From Rachicladosporium sp. CCFEE 5018 (Eukaryota; Ascomycota; Dothideomycetes; Cladosporiales; Cladosporiaceae): a stretch of DNA of 57,371 nucleotides. The position numbers and the translations under genes are program-made. This document shows positions 9,689 through 18,913 of the stretch, piece by piece. The notes below the pieces were generated by a model. The model saw nothing but the letters and a program-made list of their open reading frames with translations, did not search any database and was not told where the DNA came from. The stretch spans positions 8,787-66,157 of the forward strand of contig KZ111206.1 of NCBI GenBank assembly GCA_002077045.2, read 5' to 3'. How positions within the stretch are numbered: position 1 is the stretch's first letter; every line of letters begins with the position of its first letter.

Positions 9689-11217
9689 CTAGTACTCCAT
9701 TGCAGTCTCGAAGAGACCCGTGAGCTGTGCTCGCTCTTCCTCACCACCTCCTGTGTCGAGATTGGGTGCTAGCATCAGTACTCTGGCTTGTGGGATCGTG
9801 CCCTCGACTAGAGTGTCGATGTGCTCGCGCTTGAAACCTAGCGCTTTCAGACCGCGCGGCTGGTCGCCGAGTGCGACGAGGAACTCAGCCAATGCCTCTC
9901 CCAAGACCTCACCGGCACTCTCAGCCTTGACTTGGCTGATATCCACGCCGAAGCACTCTGCAGCAGCGAGATGGCGTTCAGGGTTTGATGCGCCTGTGAA
10001 CGCGAAGACTGCTGGAGCTGTAACAGCCACCGACACACCGTGAGGGATGATAGGCGTGTCAACAGCATAACCCTTATGCTTGTAACCTGGGTTCTGGGAC
10101 GAGATCGGGTAGCTCATGCCGTGGCACAAGTGTACACCCGCGTTTCCGAAGCCGACACCAGCCAGTGTAGCAGCGAGCAGCATCTTGGATTGCGCCTCCC
10201 AGTCATCGGGGTCTCTGACAGCGCGAGGGAGGTACTTGACTGTATCTCGTAGTGCTTGGAGGGAGAAAATGTCGGAGATTGGGTTCGCACCTTGATAGGC
10301 TGGGCGGTTGATGGGATTCTGTGGTCGAGGAACGCGCTCGTAGTAGGGGATTGCGGTCCAGGACTCAAGGGAATGGCAGAGGACGTCAAGACCTGAGGAG
10401 GCGTGAACGGCAGATGGCATGGTCCGGGTGTTGATCGGGTCGCATATACCAAGCGTAGGCTTGAGGTTCCGATGCGCGATACCAGTCTTTGCCTTCTTCT
10501 CGACAAGGTCGAAGATCGCTGTTCCTGTCGTCTCGGATCCCGTGCCAGCTGTCGTTGGGACAGCGATGAGTGGTTTGAGACCGCTCGTGATTGGGAGGCC
10601 TTTGCCGACTGGTGCGTTGACGAAGTCTAGGAACTCGGCTTGTGGGAAGGTGGTGTAGAGGTTCATGAGCTTGGCTGTGCCGATCACGCTGCCGCCGCCT
10701 ACTGCGAGGAAGGCGTCGGGTTGGTAGGGTTTGGCGAAGTCGATGGCTTCTCGAATACTGCTATTGTGTCAGTATTCGGGTGACATGACGGGGATCATTA
10801 AGCAACCCACGTGTAGTCCTTCGGCTCCGTCCTGACTTTGTTGTACACCTCGTACGGGATGCCCTCCCTCTCCAAACCCTCCCGCACCTGCTTCATAGCA
10901 TCCAATTTCTCAACCACCGAGTCCGTAACAACCATCACCTTCTTCGCGCCCATGTTCTTAAAGTCCATCCCAACTTCCTTGGTACACCCAGGCCCGAAGC
11001 GAATACTGCTAGCCGCCATCTCAAAGGCATACTCCTTCTGCTGGCTGAAGTCCACAGGCGTGGCAAGCGATCGCACTTTGCCTGCATACGGATTGATGGG
11101 TCCATGGTGGTGCCCTGGGTTTGAATGGCAGGGGCACGCGCTATGGGTGGAGTTGATGCTGCGGAGGAGGTTGAGGGCTCTCGTTGCCCGTGAGGGCGCT
11201 ATGCGTATGCTGGCCAT
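9689..11217 (-). CDS. Hydroxyacid-oxoacid transhydrogenase, iron-type ADH, mitochondrial (contig A)
   Basis: Two exons on the minus strand, 11217-10811 and about 10757-9689. The product is 491-492 aa depending on a TAGCAG tandem acceptor. The N terminus (MASIRIAPSRATRALNLLR) is an Arg-rich amphipathic mitochondrial presequence, which is why I prefer this ATG over a longer TTG-initiated frame. Iron-ADH landmarks: SIRFGPG, GGGS, PTTAGTGSETT, HASSGLDVLCHSLESW and HLCHGMSYPI, the last two supplying metal-binding histidines. The overall form matches ADHFE1/HOT, which couples 4-hydroxybutyrate oxidation to 2-oxoglutarate reduction. The distal acceptor gives the better-spaced junction and is the only one kept in B. 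Confidence 0.85.
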
Positions 11218-11657
11218 GGTGCACTCTTGCGTTGTGAGACCAGCTCGGATCGTGTCGTGTGCGTGAGCTTCTCCATCTTCTCGAAATGATCTAGCTCCCA
11301 AGCGATGCTGTCACTGTGGACGTATTGGCCCGAGGCTTGAGGAGTCGTGGAGCTATTGCGGGGAGCGCCATGTGGAGAGCACGCATTCGACATGCCGGCG
11401 GGATGCTGCATCCGGTCGTTATTAGAGATGGTCTTGGAGATTCGAAAAACGACAAGTCCTGCTCGCAATCTTAATTGGCGGGAGGCATGAGATTGACTTA
11501 AGCGCATTGCGAAATCTATCTCAATTGGTGCTACGGGTATCTCAATATCTATGCATCGCTATGCTTCGCTCAATAGTGCAATGACATGATCGGACTGACA
11601 CTTTTCATACCTTGCGTGTCTTCCCTGCTTGAGTTGGTCCTCGACATCATCGACGCT
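11218..11657. other. Intergenic, HOT promoter and YRB30-like 3' end
   Basis: 440 bp in A; the B counterpart (28986-29496) is 511 bp, with most of the extra 71 nt between about 29250 and 29335. No supported ORF or RNA gene in either copy. Confidence 0.5.
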
Positions 11658-13751
11658 TCAGCTTAGCTCTCTGGCGAGTGGACTCTTAGTTCTCGCCTGA
11701 CTATCGCTCTGCGATCGCAGTACGCTTTGGCGAGAGCCACTTGTGCTGGGGGTTGTCATGTTGGCTGGCCCAGGCGTCCGCAGTGTCATATTGTGCGCAC
11801 GAGCACTGTCGTTCATAGTAGTAGCCGATCTGGCTAAATCTGGTGTCGCATTCCGCGACGGCGTCTGAAGGCGCTGTGTGGGTGCTGGCGACGGACTGGA
11901 CGGCAAATGTTGCGTCAGAAGACGAGGTGACTCCTCATATTCGTAGTCGTCATCGTACGGCAAGCCATTGGTATGAATTTCCGGCTCAACACTCGCACGG
12001 GTCGGATTTGCTGCGACCCTCTGTATGTACGCCTCGTTCCGGCGCTTGACAGGCGACTCGTCGTAGGGATCGAAGCCAACGCGCTGCACAGCATCGTTGC
12101 GCATGCGACGGCGGCGTTGTTGATCTGCACCTGCGCCAGCCGTGGCACTGTCCTCAAGAAAGAAGTTCAGGAACTCATCAGGTATGCTGAGATGAGGTTC
12201 TTGTCTGAACTGTTGGAGTGCGGCCAGCTTGAGGAGCATTTCTAGACCTGACAGGCTGGACTTGATGGGTGGCAAACCTGCTCTGGAGGAACTGGAGTAT
12301 TCGTCTGACTCGTGGAAGGGTATCAGCTGTCGAGGAGATGGAGATGCGGTACCCTGTCTGATGGAAAGCCTAGACAGCGCACCAGCTAGACTGGGCTCGA
12401 GAGACGGTGCTCTGCTGCTGGGTGGTCGGCCTGATGGCAATTGTGAGTCGTTCGTATCGTCGTCATCGTCATCTGATTCCACTGGCTCGGCATACAGTTC
12501 GAATGCCATCCACTCCGGGTCTAGATCGGAGGGTAGTCGCCATGTGCTATCAGAAAGTGGCGAAGGTGGCTGCGCTCCCGTGGCATGAGTCTGAGGATCC
12601 GAAGCCATGGTGCCATTCATGTGAGGGTCTACACGCGTACTCTGCGGACTGTCAAACATATAGTCCATACTTCGCGACCGCTGCAACTTGCTCCGTGGAG
12701 CCTCGGCGTGCAGGTCGCGCTTGAGGAGAAGTACTGGATTGTTGGTCTCGCCATCGGCGCCGATGTTGAGGATCTTGCCAGTGTCAGCGTAGAAGACTTT
12801 AGACACTTCATGTACGGGTATGACATCGCGGATGCCAGCGTTGCAGACATCGTCATAAGGTCCAGGCTGAGGGTCTCCTTCCTCAATAGTATGTACCCTA
12901 TCGTCGTCAAGATCCTCGATCACTACCAGCTGATACGCATGCTCTGTAGCCTCGTTGCTCTCACGGAAAGCTGCCTGGGCTTCGCTATCGCTGACCGTAT
13001 GTGGCAAGTCGTACAGGCGGTCCAAAGGTCTACGGAAAAGCTTCACCTTAGCTTTGTGAATGACCTCCTTCCATGTAGCAGCACGCACACCATCCTCGTC
13101 GACCGGCCGCCACGCATGACCACCGAACAGCATGTACAAGCTGAGAACGTAAGTCGGTCCCACTTGCACTGAGCCACCAGGCTTGCTGGCGTATTCGACG
13201 TCCGCCAGTGTGAGAAACGTGCTGGCCTGCAATAGACGTGAAGGCGAAATAGTCCCTGAGAGCTTTGTTGACAGATTGACGCCGGACGTAGTGATAGCCA
13301 GATTGATCAACGGAATGGCATCTTCGATTCGCTCCAGCAGTGCCTTGATGTCAAGCACGAGCGATCGCATCTGCCGCTCGCATTGCTCTCGACTCGCTGC
13401 ACGACTGCTCTGGCGACGTGATAGCTCATCCTCGTCTGCGCTCTGCTTGCAGCGTTCGCCAAGGCGCTGCATGTCATATCGAATCTCCTTGGTCAGTGAT
13501 ACTGCAGACTCCAGCGAAGTGTTGCCACGAGCCGAGATCAGGTCGATCATGTCAATAGCCGGAGAGATGATTTGCATTTTGTTAGTGAGTCGGGACTGCA
13601 ATCGAGCAAGCTCCTCGCGCTCCTTTCCTCGCGGCGCCTCTTTCAAGAGACGCCCGCATTGCTTGATCGCATAGCCAGTCGTGATGGTGATGCCAGATCT
13701 GATTGCGTAGTTCATTGCACCTTGCGTGACTTTACCTAGAAGTATGTCCAT
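11658..13751 (-). CDS. YRB30: Ran-binding protein of the Yrb30 type (contig A)
   Basis: Intronless 697-aa protein. The first 250 residues match the fungal Ran-binding family (Pfam Ran-binding, Yrb30): MDILLGKVTQGAMNYAIRSG, then IISPAIDMIDLISARGNTSL, then PLINLAITTSGVNLSTKLSG and TISPSRLLQASTFL, then VQVGPTYVLSLYMLFGGHAW. Yrb30 binds RanGTP and affects nuclear transport. The C-terminal half is Ser/Pro-rich, includes an acidic run (ESDDDDDDTND), and is much more variable between haplotypes, as expected for a disordered tail. It shares a 303-bp divergent promoter with MAK5. Confidence 0.75.
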   Translation of the reverse strand: MDILLGKVTQGAMNYAIRSGITITTGYAIKQCGRLLKEAPRGKEREELARLQSRLTNKMQIISPAIDMIDLISARGNTSLESAVSLTKEIRYDMQRLGERCKQSADEDELSRRQSSRAASREQCERQMRSLVLDIKALLERIEDAIPLINLAITTSGVNLSTKLSGTISPSRLLQASTFLTLADVEYASKPGGSVQVGPTYVLSLYMLFGGHAWRPVDEDGVRAATWKEVIHKAKVKLFRRPLDRLYDLPHTVSDSEAQAAFRESNEATEHAYQLVVIEDLDDDRVHTIEEGDPQPGPYDDVCNAGIRDVIPVHEVSKVFYADTGKILNIGADGETNNPVLLLKRDLHAEAPRSKLQRSRSMDYMFDSPQSTRVDPHMNGTMASDPQTHATGAQPPSPLSDSTWRLPSDLDPEWMAFELYAEPVESDDDDDDTNDSQLPSGRPPSSRAPSLEPSLAGALSRLSIRQGTASPSPRQLIPFHESDEYSSSSRAGLPPIKSSLSGLEMLLKLAALQQFRQEPHLSIPDEFLNFFLEDSATAGAGADQQRRRRMRNDAVQRVGFDPYDESPVKRRNEAYIQRVAANPTRASVEPEIHTNGLPYDDDYEYEESPRLLTQHLPSSPSPAPTQRLQTPSRNATPDLARSATTMNDSARAHNMTLRTPGPANMTTPSTSGSRQSVLRSQSDSQARTKSPLARELS

Positions 13752-14054
13752 GGTGGCGACAGTGTCTGAAGCCTGTCACGACTGCTGTACAATTGATGTA
13801 TGTTTGCAGACCTGCGCATCGACCGGAAAAGCGAAGTTGAGTCGCAGAGGTGGTCGATGTCGAGATGTTGAAGTGTCATGTTTAGTTTTCAATAGGCAAA
13901 AGTCGCGAAGTAGACGCGGTGCACGTGGCTCGAGCGCTGACTCAGCACGCCATTTGCTCGTTCGGAGTTTTCGAACTCCGAGAAGTGAATTGTCTTAAGA
14001 AATATTTGGGTAGTGACCAGAGTGCAAATATCCTCAATAGAAACGATTACTAAC
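13752..14054. promoter_or_regulatory. Divergent promoter YRB30-like / MAK5
   Basis: 303 bp between divergent genes. Contains a CACGTG E-box-like site near 13922 on the plus strand and a perfect 8-bp hairpin with TTCG loop (13962-13981). The hairpin is unchanged in B although flanking bases differ. Confidence 0.5.
13962..13981 (+). other. Perfect inverted repeat with TTCG loop
   Basis: TCGGAGTT, loop TTCG, AACTCCGA: an 8-bp perfect stem 74 nt before the MAK5 ATG. The same 20 bases occur at 31802-31821 in B. It could be an RNA hairpin in the leader or a palindromic protein-binding site (core TTCGAA). Confidence 0.5.
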
Positions 14055-16403
14055 ATGGCTGCAACCAGTAACAAGCGACCGCTGCCGGCGAAAGTCGCTG
14101 CTATGAGAGACCGTAAGCGACAGAAGCTGAATCAAGACGCTCCATCGCCACAGGAAGGATCAACTGCAGCCCCAGCGAAGCCACGCAAAGTGCACGATCT
14201 CAATAAGCTGGCTTGGAAAGACGTGAGCTTACCAGACCGACTCGACAATTACGAAGGCTTCTTCGGCCTAGAGGAGATCGAAGATGTCGTCGTCACCAGG
14301 GAACCTGGATCCGGCAAAGTGTCTTTCGTCAGTCAGCACGCTGGCGAAGCCACGACGGACGACTTGCCCGAGGCAGACGATCCTGTATCAGCGCAAGATG
14401 GCGATGAGGAGTGGTCTGGCTTCGACGATGACGATGCTGTATCTGCGCCGCCGACAGTATTGAAGCCCACTGCACCCGTAGCCAAAGCGTCGAAGCAAGC
14501 GAAGCCGGAGAAGAAGGCAAAGGTCAAGGCGAAAGGTCAGGCGGACCTCGAAGCTAAGTCGAAAGGTTCCTCGAAGCCTGCAGCCATGCTACAGACTCTG
14601 GAAGCGACTGCAGACGAAGTCGACGTTGATATGTCCGCGTGGCTGCCGATGAAGCTTTCACCTGATACTATGGCTGCCTTGGCCAAACTCAAGTTTGCGA
14701 CACCAAGTACGATACAGCAGTCTGCGATACCTCCAATATTAGCTGGCCATGATGTTATTGGTAAAGCGTCGACGGGATCAGGCAAGACACTGGCGTTCGG
14801 CATCCCCGTCTTGGAGCACTACTTGGATGTTCGCTTGTCGCGGATGACTGACAAGACCAAAGCGCCCATCGCGCTCATACTCTCGCCAACCCGCGAGCTT
14901 GCACATCAGCTTAACGACCATTTGACTGCATTATGCTCCACCGGCGTTTTTGGGGCGCCCTCAATCGCGACTGTCACGGGTGGTCTCTCCGTGCAGAAGC
15001 AACAGCGTCAACTGCAATATGCAGACATTATCATCGGGACTCCCGGTCGTCTCTGGGAGGTGATAAGCGCTGGCAAGGGGCTCATGAACTCGATTAGGCA
15101 GATTCAGTTCCTTGTCATCGATGAGGCTGATCGTCTGCTAAGCGAGGGCAATTTCAAGGAGGTCATCGAGATACTGACTATGCTCGACAAGAAAGATACC
15201 GATGAGGACGCCGCAAAAGAAGTCGAAGACATAGTCGCAACTACGATCGCGGTATCCCGGCAGACGCTTGTCTTCTCCGCTACTTTCGACCGAGGACTAC
15301 AAAAGAAGCTGTCAGGCAAGATCAAGAATGGTGGTGCACTGTCCAGTAACAAAGACACCATGGAGTACCTTCTTGGCAAGCTCAATTTCAGGGAGGACAA
15401 TCCGAAATTCATCGATGCCAATCCTATCTCACAGATGGCGTCCGGCCTCAAGGAGGGCTTGATCGAGTGCGCAGGGCCCGAGAAGGACCTCTACCTCTAC
15501 TCACTACTGCTATTGTATCGCAACGCGCGAACACTCGTGTTCTGCAACTCGATCAGTGCTGTGCGTCGATTGAATCCGTTCTTACAGAATCTCGATCTAC
15601 CAGTTGTTGCGTTGCACTCAGGCATGACACAAAAAGCGCGATTGCGATCGGTCGAGCGCTTCTCGCAGAAGGGCAAAGAGGGAGGGAAGACTGCTTCAAT
15701 CATGGTCTCGACAGATGTCGCAGCACGCGGTCTCGATATATCCGCAGTTCAGCTAGTGATACATTATCACTTGCCACGAGCTGCGGACATGTATGTCCAT
15801 CGATCTGGACGAACCGCCAGAGCAGGGCAGCCAGGGTCCAGCATCTTGATCTGCGGACCAGAGGAGGTTGGTGGCGTTCGTCGGCTAGTAGCGAAAGTTC
15901 ACGCTCGAACCGCTGGAACAGACGATGAGTCTACAGCCTCCGCGAAGAAGCAGGGCTACTACATCCGAACTCTTGACATGGATCGACGCATCGTCTCCCG
16001 ACTACGTCCCCGAGCTCAGCTGGCGAAGAAGCTTGCTGATATCGGCAGTGCGAAGGAGAAAGGTAGTAAGGAAGACGACTTCATGCGGGCTGCTGCTGAG
16101 GAGCTAGGTGTCGACTATGACTCCGAGGAGTTCGAGAAGGAGGCGCCTGGTCGGCATGGCAGAGGCGCTGGACGTAAGAAGAAGGAGAAGGTAGCGAGGG
16201 AGATCTCTAAAGGCGAGGCTGGTAGCATGAGAGCGGAGTTGAGGGAGTTATTGCGGCAGAGGGTCAATGTGGGAGTAAGCGAGAAGTACATCACGTCGGG
16301 ATCGGTGGACGTTGACGAGTTGCTGAAGCAGAAGGAGATTGGTGAGCGCAAGACGGGCGAGTTCTTGGGTAACGCTGGAGGTGTGGGACTGGAGGATCTG
16401 TAG
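14055..16403 (+). CDS. MAK5: DEAD-box ATP-dependent RNA helicase Mak5 (contig A)
   Basis: Intronless 782-aa nucleolar-type helicase. Start chosen at MAATSNKR, shared with B. The N-terminal 200 residues are charged and include the Mak5-type segment LDNYEGFFGLEEIEDV. Helicase motifs in order: ATP-binding ASTGSGKT, PTRELA, TVTGG, TPGRL, VIDEADRLL (DEAD box), FSATF, LVFCNS, LHSGMTQ, STDVAARGLDI and HRSGRTARA. A long insert between DEAD and SAT (LDKKDTDEDAAKEVED) is typical for Mak5/DDX24. The C terminus is Lys/Arg-rich (GRKKKEKVAR). Mak5 is needed for 60S ribosomal subunit maturation; the assignment is family-based. Confidence 0.88.
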   Translation: MAATSNKRPLPAKVAAMRDRKRQKLNQDAPSPQEGSTAAPAKPRKVHDLNKLAWKDVSLPDRLDNYEGFFGLEEIEDVVVTREPGSGKVSFVSQHAGEATTDDLPEADDPVSAQDGDEEWSGFDDDDAVSAPPTVLKPTAPVAKASKQAKPEKKAKVKAKGQADLEAKSKGSSKPAAMLQTLEATADEVDVDMSAWLPMKLSPDTMAALAKLKFATPSTIQQSAIPPILAGHDVIGKASTGSGKTLAFGIPVLEHYLDVRLSRMTDKTKAPIALILSPTRELAHQLNDHLTALCSTGVFGAPSIATVTGGLSVQKQQRQLQYADIIIGTPGRLWEVISAGKGLMNSIRQIQFLVIDEADRLLSEGNFKEVIEILTMLDKKDTDEDAAKEVEDIVATTIAVSRQTLVFSATFDRGLQKKLSGKIKNGGALSSNKDTMEYLLGKLNFREDNPKFIDANPISQMASGLKEGLIECAGPEKDLYLYSLLLLYRNARTLVFCNSISAVRRLNPFLQNLDLPVVALHSGMTQKARLRSVERFSQKGKEGGKTASIMVSTDVAARGLDISAVQLVIHYHLPRAADMYVHRSGRTARAGQPGSSILICGPEEVGGVRRLVAKVHARTAGTDDESTASAKKQGYYIRTLDMDRRIVSRLRPRAQLAKKLADIGSAKEKGSKEDDFMRAAAEELGVDYDSEEFEKEAPGRHGRGAGRKKKEKVAREISKGEAGSMRAELRELLRQRVNVGVSEKYITSGSVDVDELLKQKEIGERKTGEFLGNAGGVGLEDL

Positions 16404-16476
16404 GATAGTACATGTACAGACATACGTGCTATCATGGCTTTGTGCATAACATTGACGTCCATGCTTGCTTGAAAAC

Positions 16477-16507
16477 CCCCACATCACGTCAGAACGTTGA
16501 AGTGGGG
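16477..16507 (+). other. Imperfect hairpin upstream of MTA phosphorylase
   Basis: CCCCACATCA and TGAAGTGGGG form a 10-bp stem with one mismatch around an 11-nt loop; it lies 74 nt past the MAK5 stop and about 160 nt before the next ATG. In B (34314-34337) both arms are kept while the loop is a different 4 nt. Confidence 0.5.
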
Positions 16508-16666
16508 CAAAAAACGTCCCAATGGCTTACACAAAGTAAACACTTCGAAGCGTATTTTGATCTACACAGAAGTTTCCTTGAACGATTTACTCTGTGATCA
16601 GGAAGGAAGCTCTAGCATCTACCCGGGCTGATCCTGAGTGTCTCGTCCAACAGTATGGCCGTCAAT

Positions 16667-17651
16667 ATGAGCAGCAATGTGGATGCCTACCCTCGTACGC
16701 CAATACAACCTGCTACCGCCTATGTAAGACTGATGAATTTCTACAGACCCGGTCCGGATCGCAGTGATCGGCGGCACAGGTCTCCAATCCCTCCCTAACT
16801 TCACCCACGTCGCAACCCTTCACGTCAAAACCCCCTGGGGCACCCCCTCCTCGCCCATCTCAGTCCTCCACCACCCCTCCCCCACATCCGGCGACCCAAT
16901 TCCCGTCGCTTTCCTCTCTCGCCATGGCCTCCATCACGAACTCGCGCCCCACGAAGTCCCCTCACAAGCCAACATCGCCGCGCTGCGAAGCATAGGCGTC
17001 CGCACAATCACAGCCTTCAGCGCCGTAGGCAGCTTACAAGAACCGATCAAACCCCGCGACTTCCTCATCCCAGACCAAATCATCGACCGCACAAAAGGCA
17101 TACGGCCCTTCACGTTCTTCGAAGGCGGTATGGTCGGGCATGTAGGCTTCGCAGACCCGTTCGACAACTCCATCGGCGAGATTGTGCGGAAGTGCGGTCA
17201 CAGTCTTTCTGGCGAGGACGTGCGGCTACACGACAAAGGCACGCTGATCTGCATGGAAGGACCGCAATTCAGCACCCGCGCCGAGTCGAATATGTACCGC
17301 TCCTTCGGCGGCAGCGTGATAAACATGTCCGCTCTGCCGGAAGCCAAACTCGCCAAAGAAGCCGAGATCGCGTACCAGATGATTTGCATGTCTACGGACT
17401 ATGACTGCTGGCACGAGAGCGGGGATGTGAATGTCGAGATGGTGATGGGGAATATGAAGGCTAATGCGGAGAATGCTAGACGTTTTGTGGGAGCGGTGCT
17501 GGATGAGTTGAGTAAGGAGGAGCATGCTGATGTGGTTGAAGCGAAGCATTTGGAGGGGCAGATGAAGTTTGCTGGGGGGATTACGGCGCCGGCGGGGAGG
17601 AGCGACAAGGCGAAGGAGAGGATGGAGTGGTTGTTTCCGGGGTACTTTTGA
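16667..17651 (+). CDS. MEU1: S-methyl-5'-thioadenosine phosphorylase (contig A)
   Basis: Two exons: a 28-nt first exon 16667-16694 and 16747-17651, with a 52-nt intron (GTACGC donor, CTGAT branch, CTACAG). The product is 310 aa. The junction gives MSSNVDAYPHPVRIAVIGGTGL, placing the family N-terminal VIGGTGL phosphate-binding loop correctly. Other landmarks: FLSRHG, PSQANIAALRSIGV, LIPDQIIDRT, MEGPQFSTRAES, NMSALPEAKLAKE and STDYDCWH. The enzyme splits methylthioadenosine into adenine and methylthioribose-1-phosphate in methionine salvage. The small first exon is inferred from the only phase-compatible donor shared by both haplotypes; an in-frame ATG 12 nt upstream exists in A only. The last 231 bp are repeated exactly at the start of contig C. 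Confidence 0.85.
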
Positions 17652-17825
17652 TTGAGTAGCTCATGAGTGACGTGAGAGGACGAGCAAGAGCGCCGGAGCG
17701 AGTTCAACACGCACGGCGATAGACTTAGAGCAATTTGAGATACCCAATGCATTCGCATCGACTGATGGACACACCGACCAGGCGCTGTCTAAGTGAAGAG
17801 TAAGAGACCCTGCACACCGACCCCT

Positions 17826-17925
17826 NNNNNNNNNNNNNNNNNNNNNNNNNNNNNNNNNNNNNNNNNNNNNNNNNNNNNNNNNNNNNNNNNNNNNNNNNNN
17901 NNNNNNNNNNNNNNNNNNNNNNNNN
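17826..17925. other. Assembly gap, 100 N (A|B junction)
   Basis: Exactly 100 N, the usual placeholder for a gap of unknown size. The sequence left of it continues without interruption at 39520 (after the shared 405 bp), not at 17926. Confidence 0.98.
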
Positions 17926-18373
17926 ATAGCAGACTCAGCTCGTCGAGCGCAGGTCGAAGGTGGGTCAGGCTAGCAGCGCTCGCCACGATGCTCTGCGGGC
18001 GATGGCGCTTAGCCATGTCGAAGTCGGGGTAGAACATGTAACCTAGCGCGATGGTGCCAGCGCCATTGCGAGTCTCGAGAGAGTTGACGGTTGTCACTTC
18101 GCCATACGCGTTCTTCTCCTTCAGCTGCCTCCATGCTTGAGCGGCAATGTCGAGGTCGAATGACTCGGGCGAGTATGCGAAGATGGTGTCAGACAGAGCA
18201 TATGCGACCTGCTGGACGAGAGTCTGCGCAGTAAGGTATGTTGGTCCAGAGAGATCGGAAAGGGAGATGTCCTGACCGAAGGGGAGAGCGGTCGACTTGG
18301 TGGCAAAGGTGTCGAACGTCTGTTGCTCGGCTTCATGAGCAGGCCCAGTACTCTCGGAAGTTAGGAGACGCAT
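17926..18373 (-). CDS. MET10: Sulfite reductase alpha subunit, N-terminal fragment (contig B)
   Basis: Second copy of the MET10-like gene, cut at its inner end by the N gap; its first base corresponds to position 143 of contig A. About 149 codons remain from the MRLLTSES start at 18373. The frame is open and differs from A by scattered substitutions (for example S for D at the seventh residue). The upstream frame also contains a longer in-frame start at 18508, but A does not keep that extension well, so I do not use it. Confidence 0.68.
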
Positions 18374-18913
18374 GATGGGCAGTATTGATACCCAATTGCC
18401 AATGTAATGGTGAGACGAAAGAAAACTGCCCTGTCCTTGAACAAAAAGTCGCCATCTCTCCACCGAGATCGGCTGGGCCTCGCTAATCTTGCATGCGCGA
18501 GCACGCAATGATCGGACAGAGTTTCTCCGGTGCCGAGCCGCATTGGCTCCAGACTAACATCTACACGCACGACACCAATGATTTCTCCATGTACATGACG
18601 GGGATCGCTCTATCTTAGGCGTAGCAAGTCTGGTTCACCTTTGCTACAGTGCAGCACTGCTCTCAAAGGCGTGTAGTATCGCCCTCCACGCGATTCATCT
18701 CGCCTGTCTGGGCTGGCAAATCTCCCGATCTGTTCTCAGAACGCCAGGTGACGTTCGAGATATTTCGAGGTCGCCCTCCTCGACTTCCACCATACATCTG
18801 CCTGTCTACAAACAAGCCCCTGCAATTGCCCATGCTTTGTCATAGCCGCCATGTCGGATCAATTCGCAGAGTCTACCTCGACGAGACGATAGAGCTAGGG
18901 CGCGACTTCGAAG
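18374..18913. promoter_or_regulatory. Divergent intergenic region MET10 / CUE2-like (contig B)
   Basis: 540-bp allelic counterpart of 591-1132, with several small indels and substitutions; no supported gene. Confidence 0.45.

Noticed and set aside
12585..13172. A 195-aa plus-strand ORF within the YRB30-like gene
   Set aside because: Antisense to a well supported protein and not maintained as one frame in the second copy.
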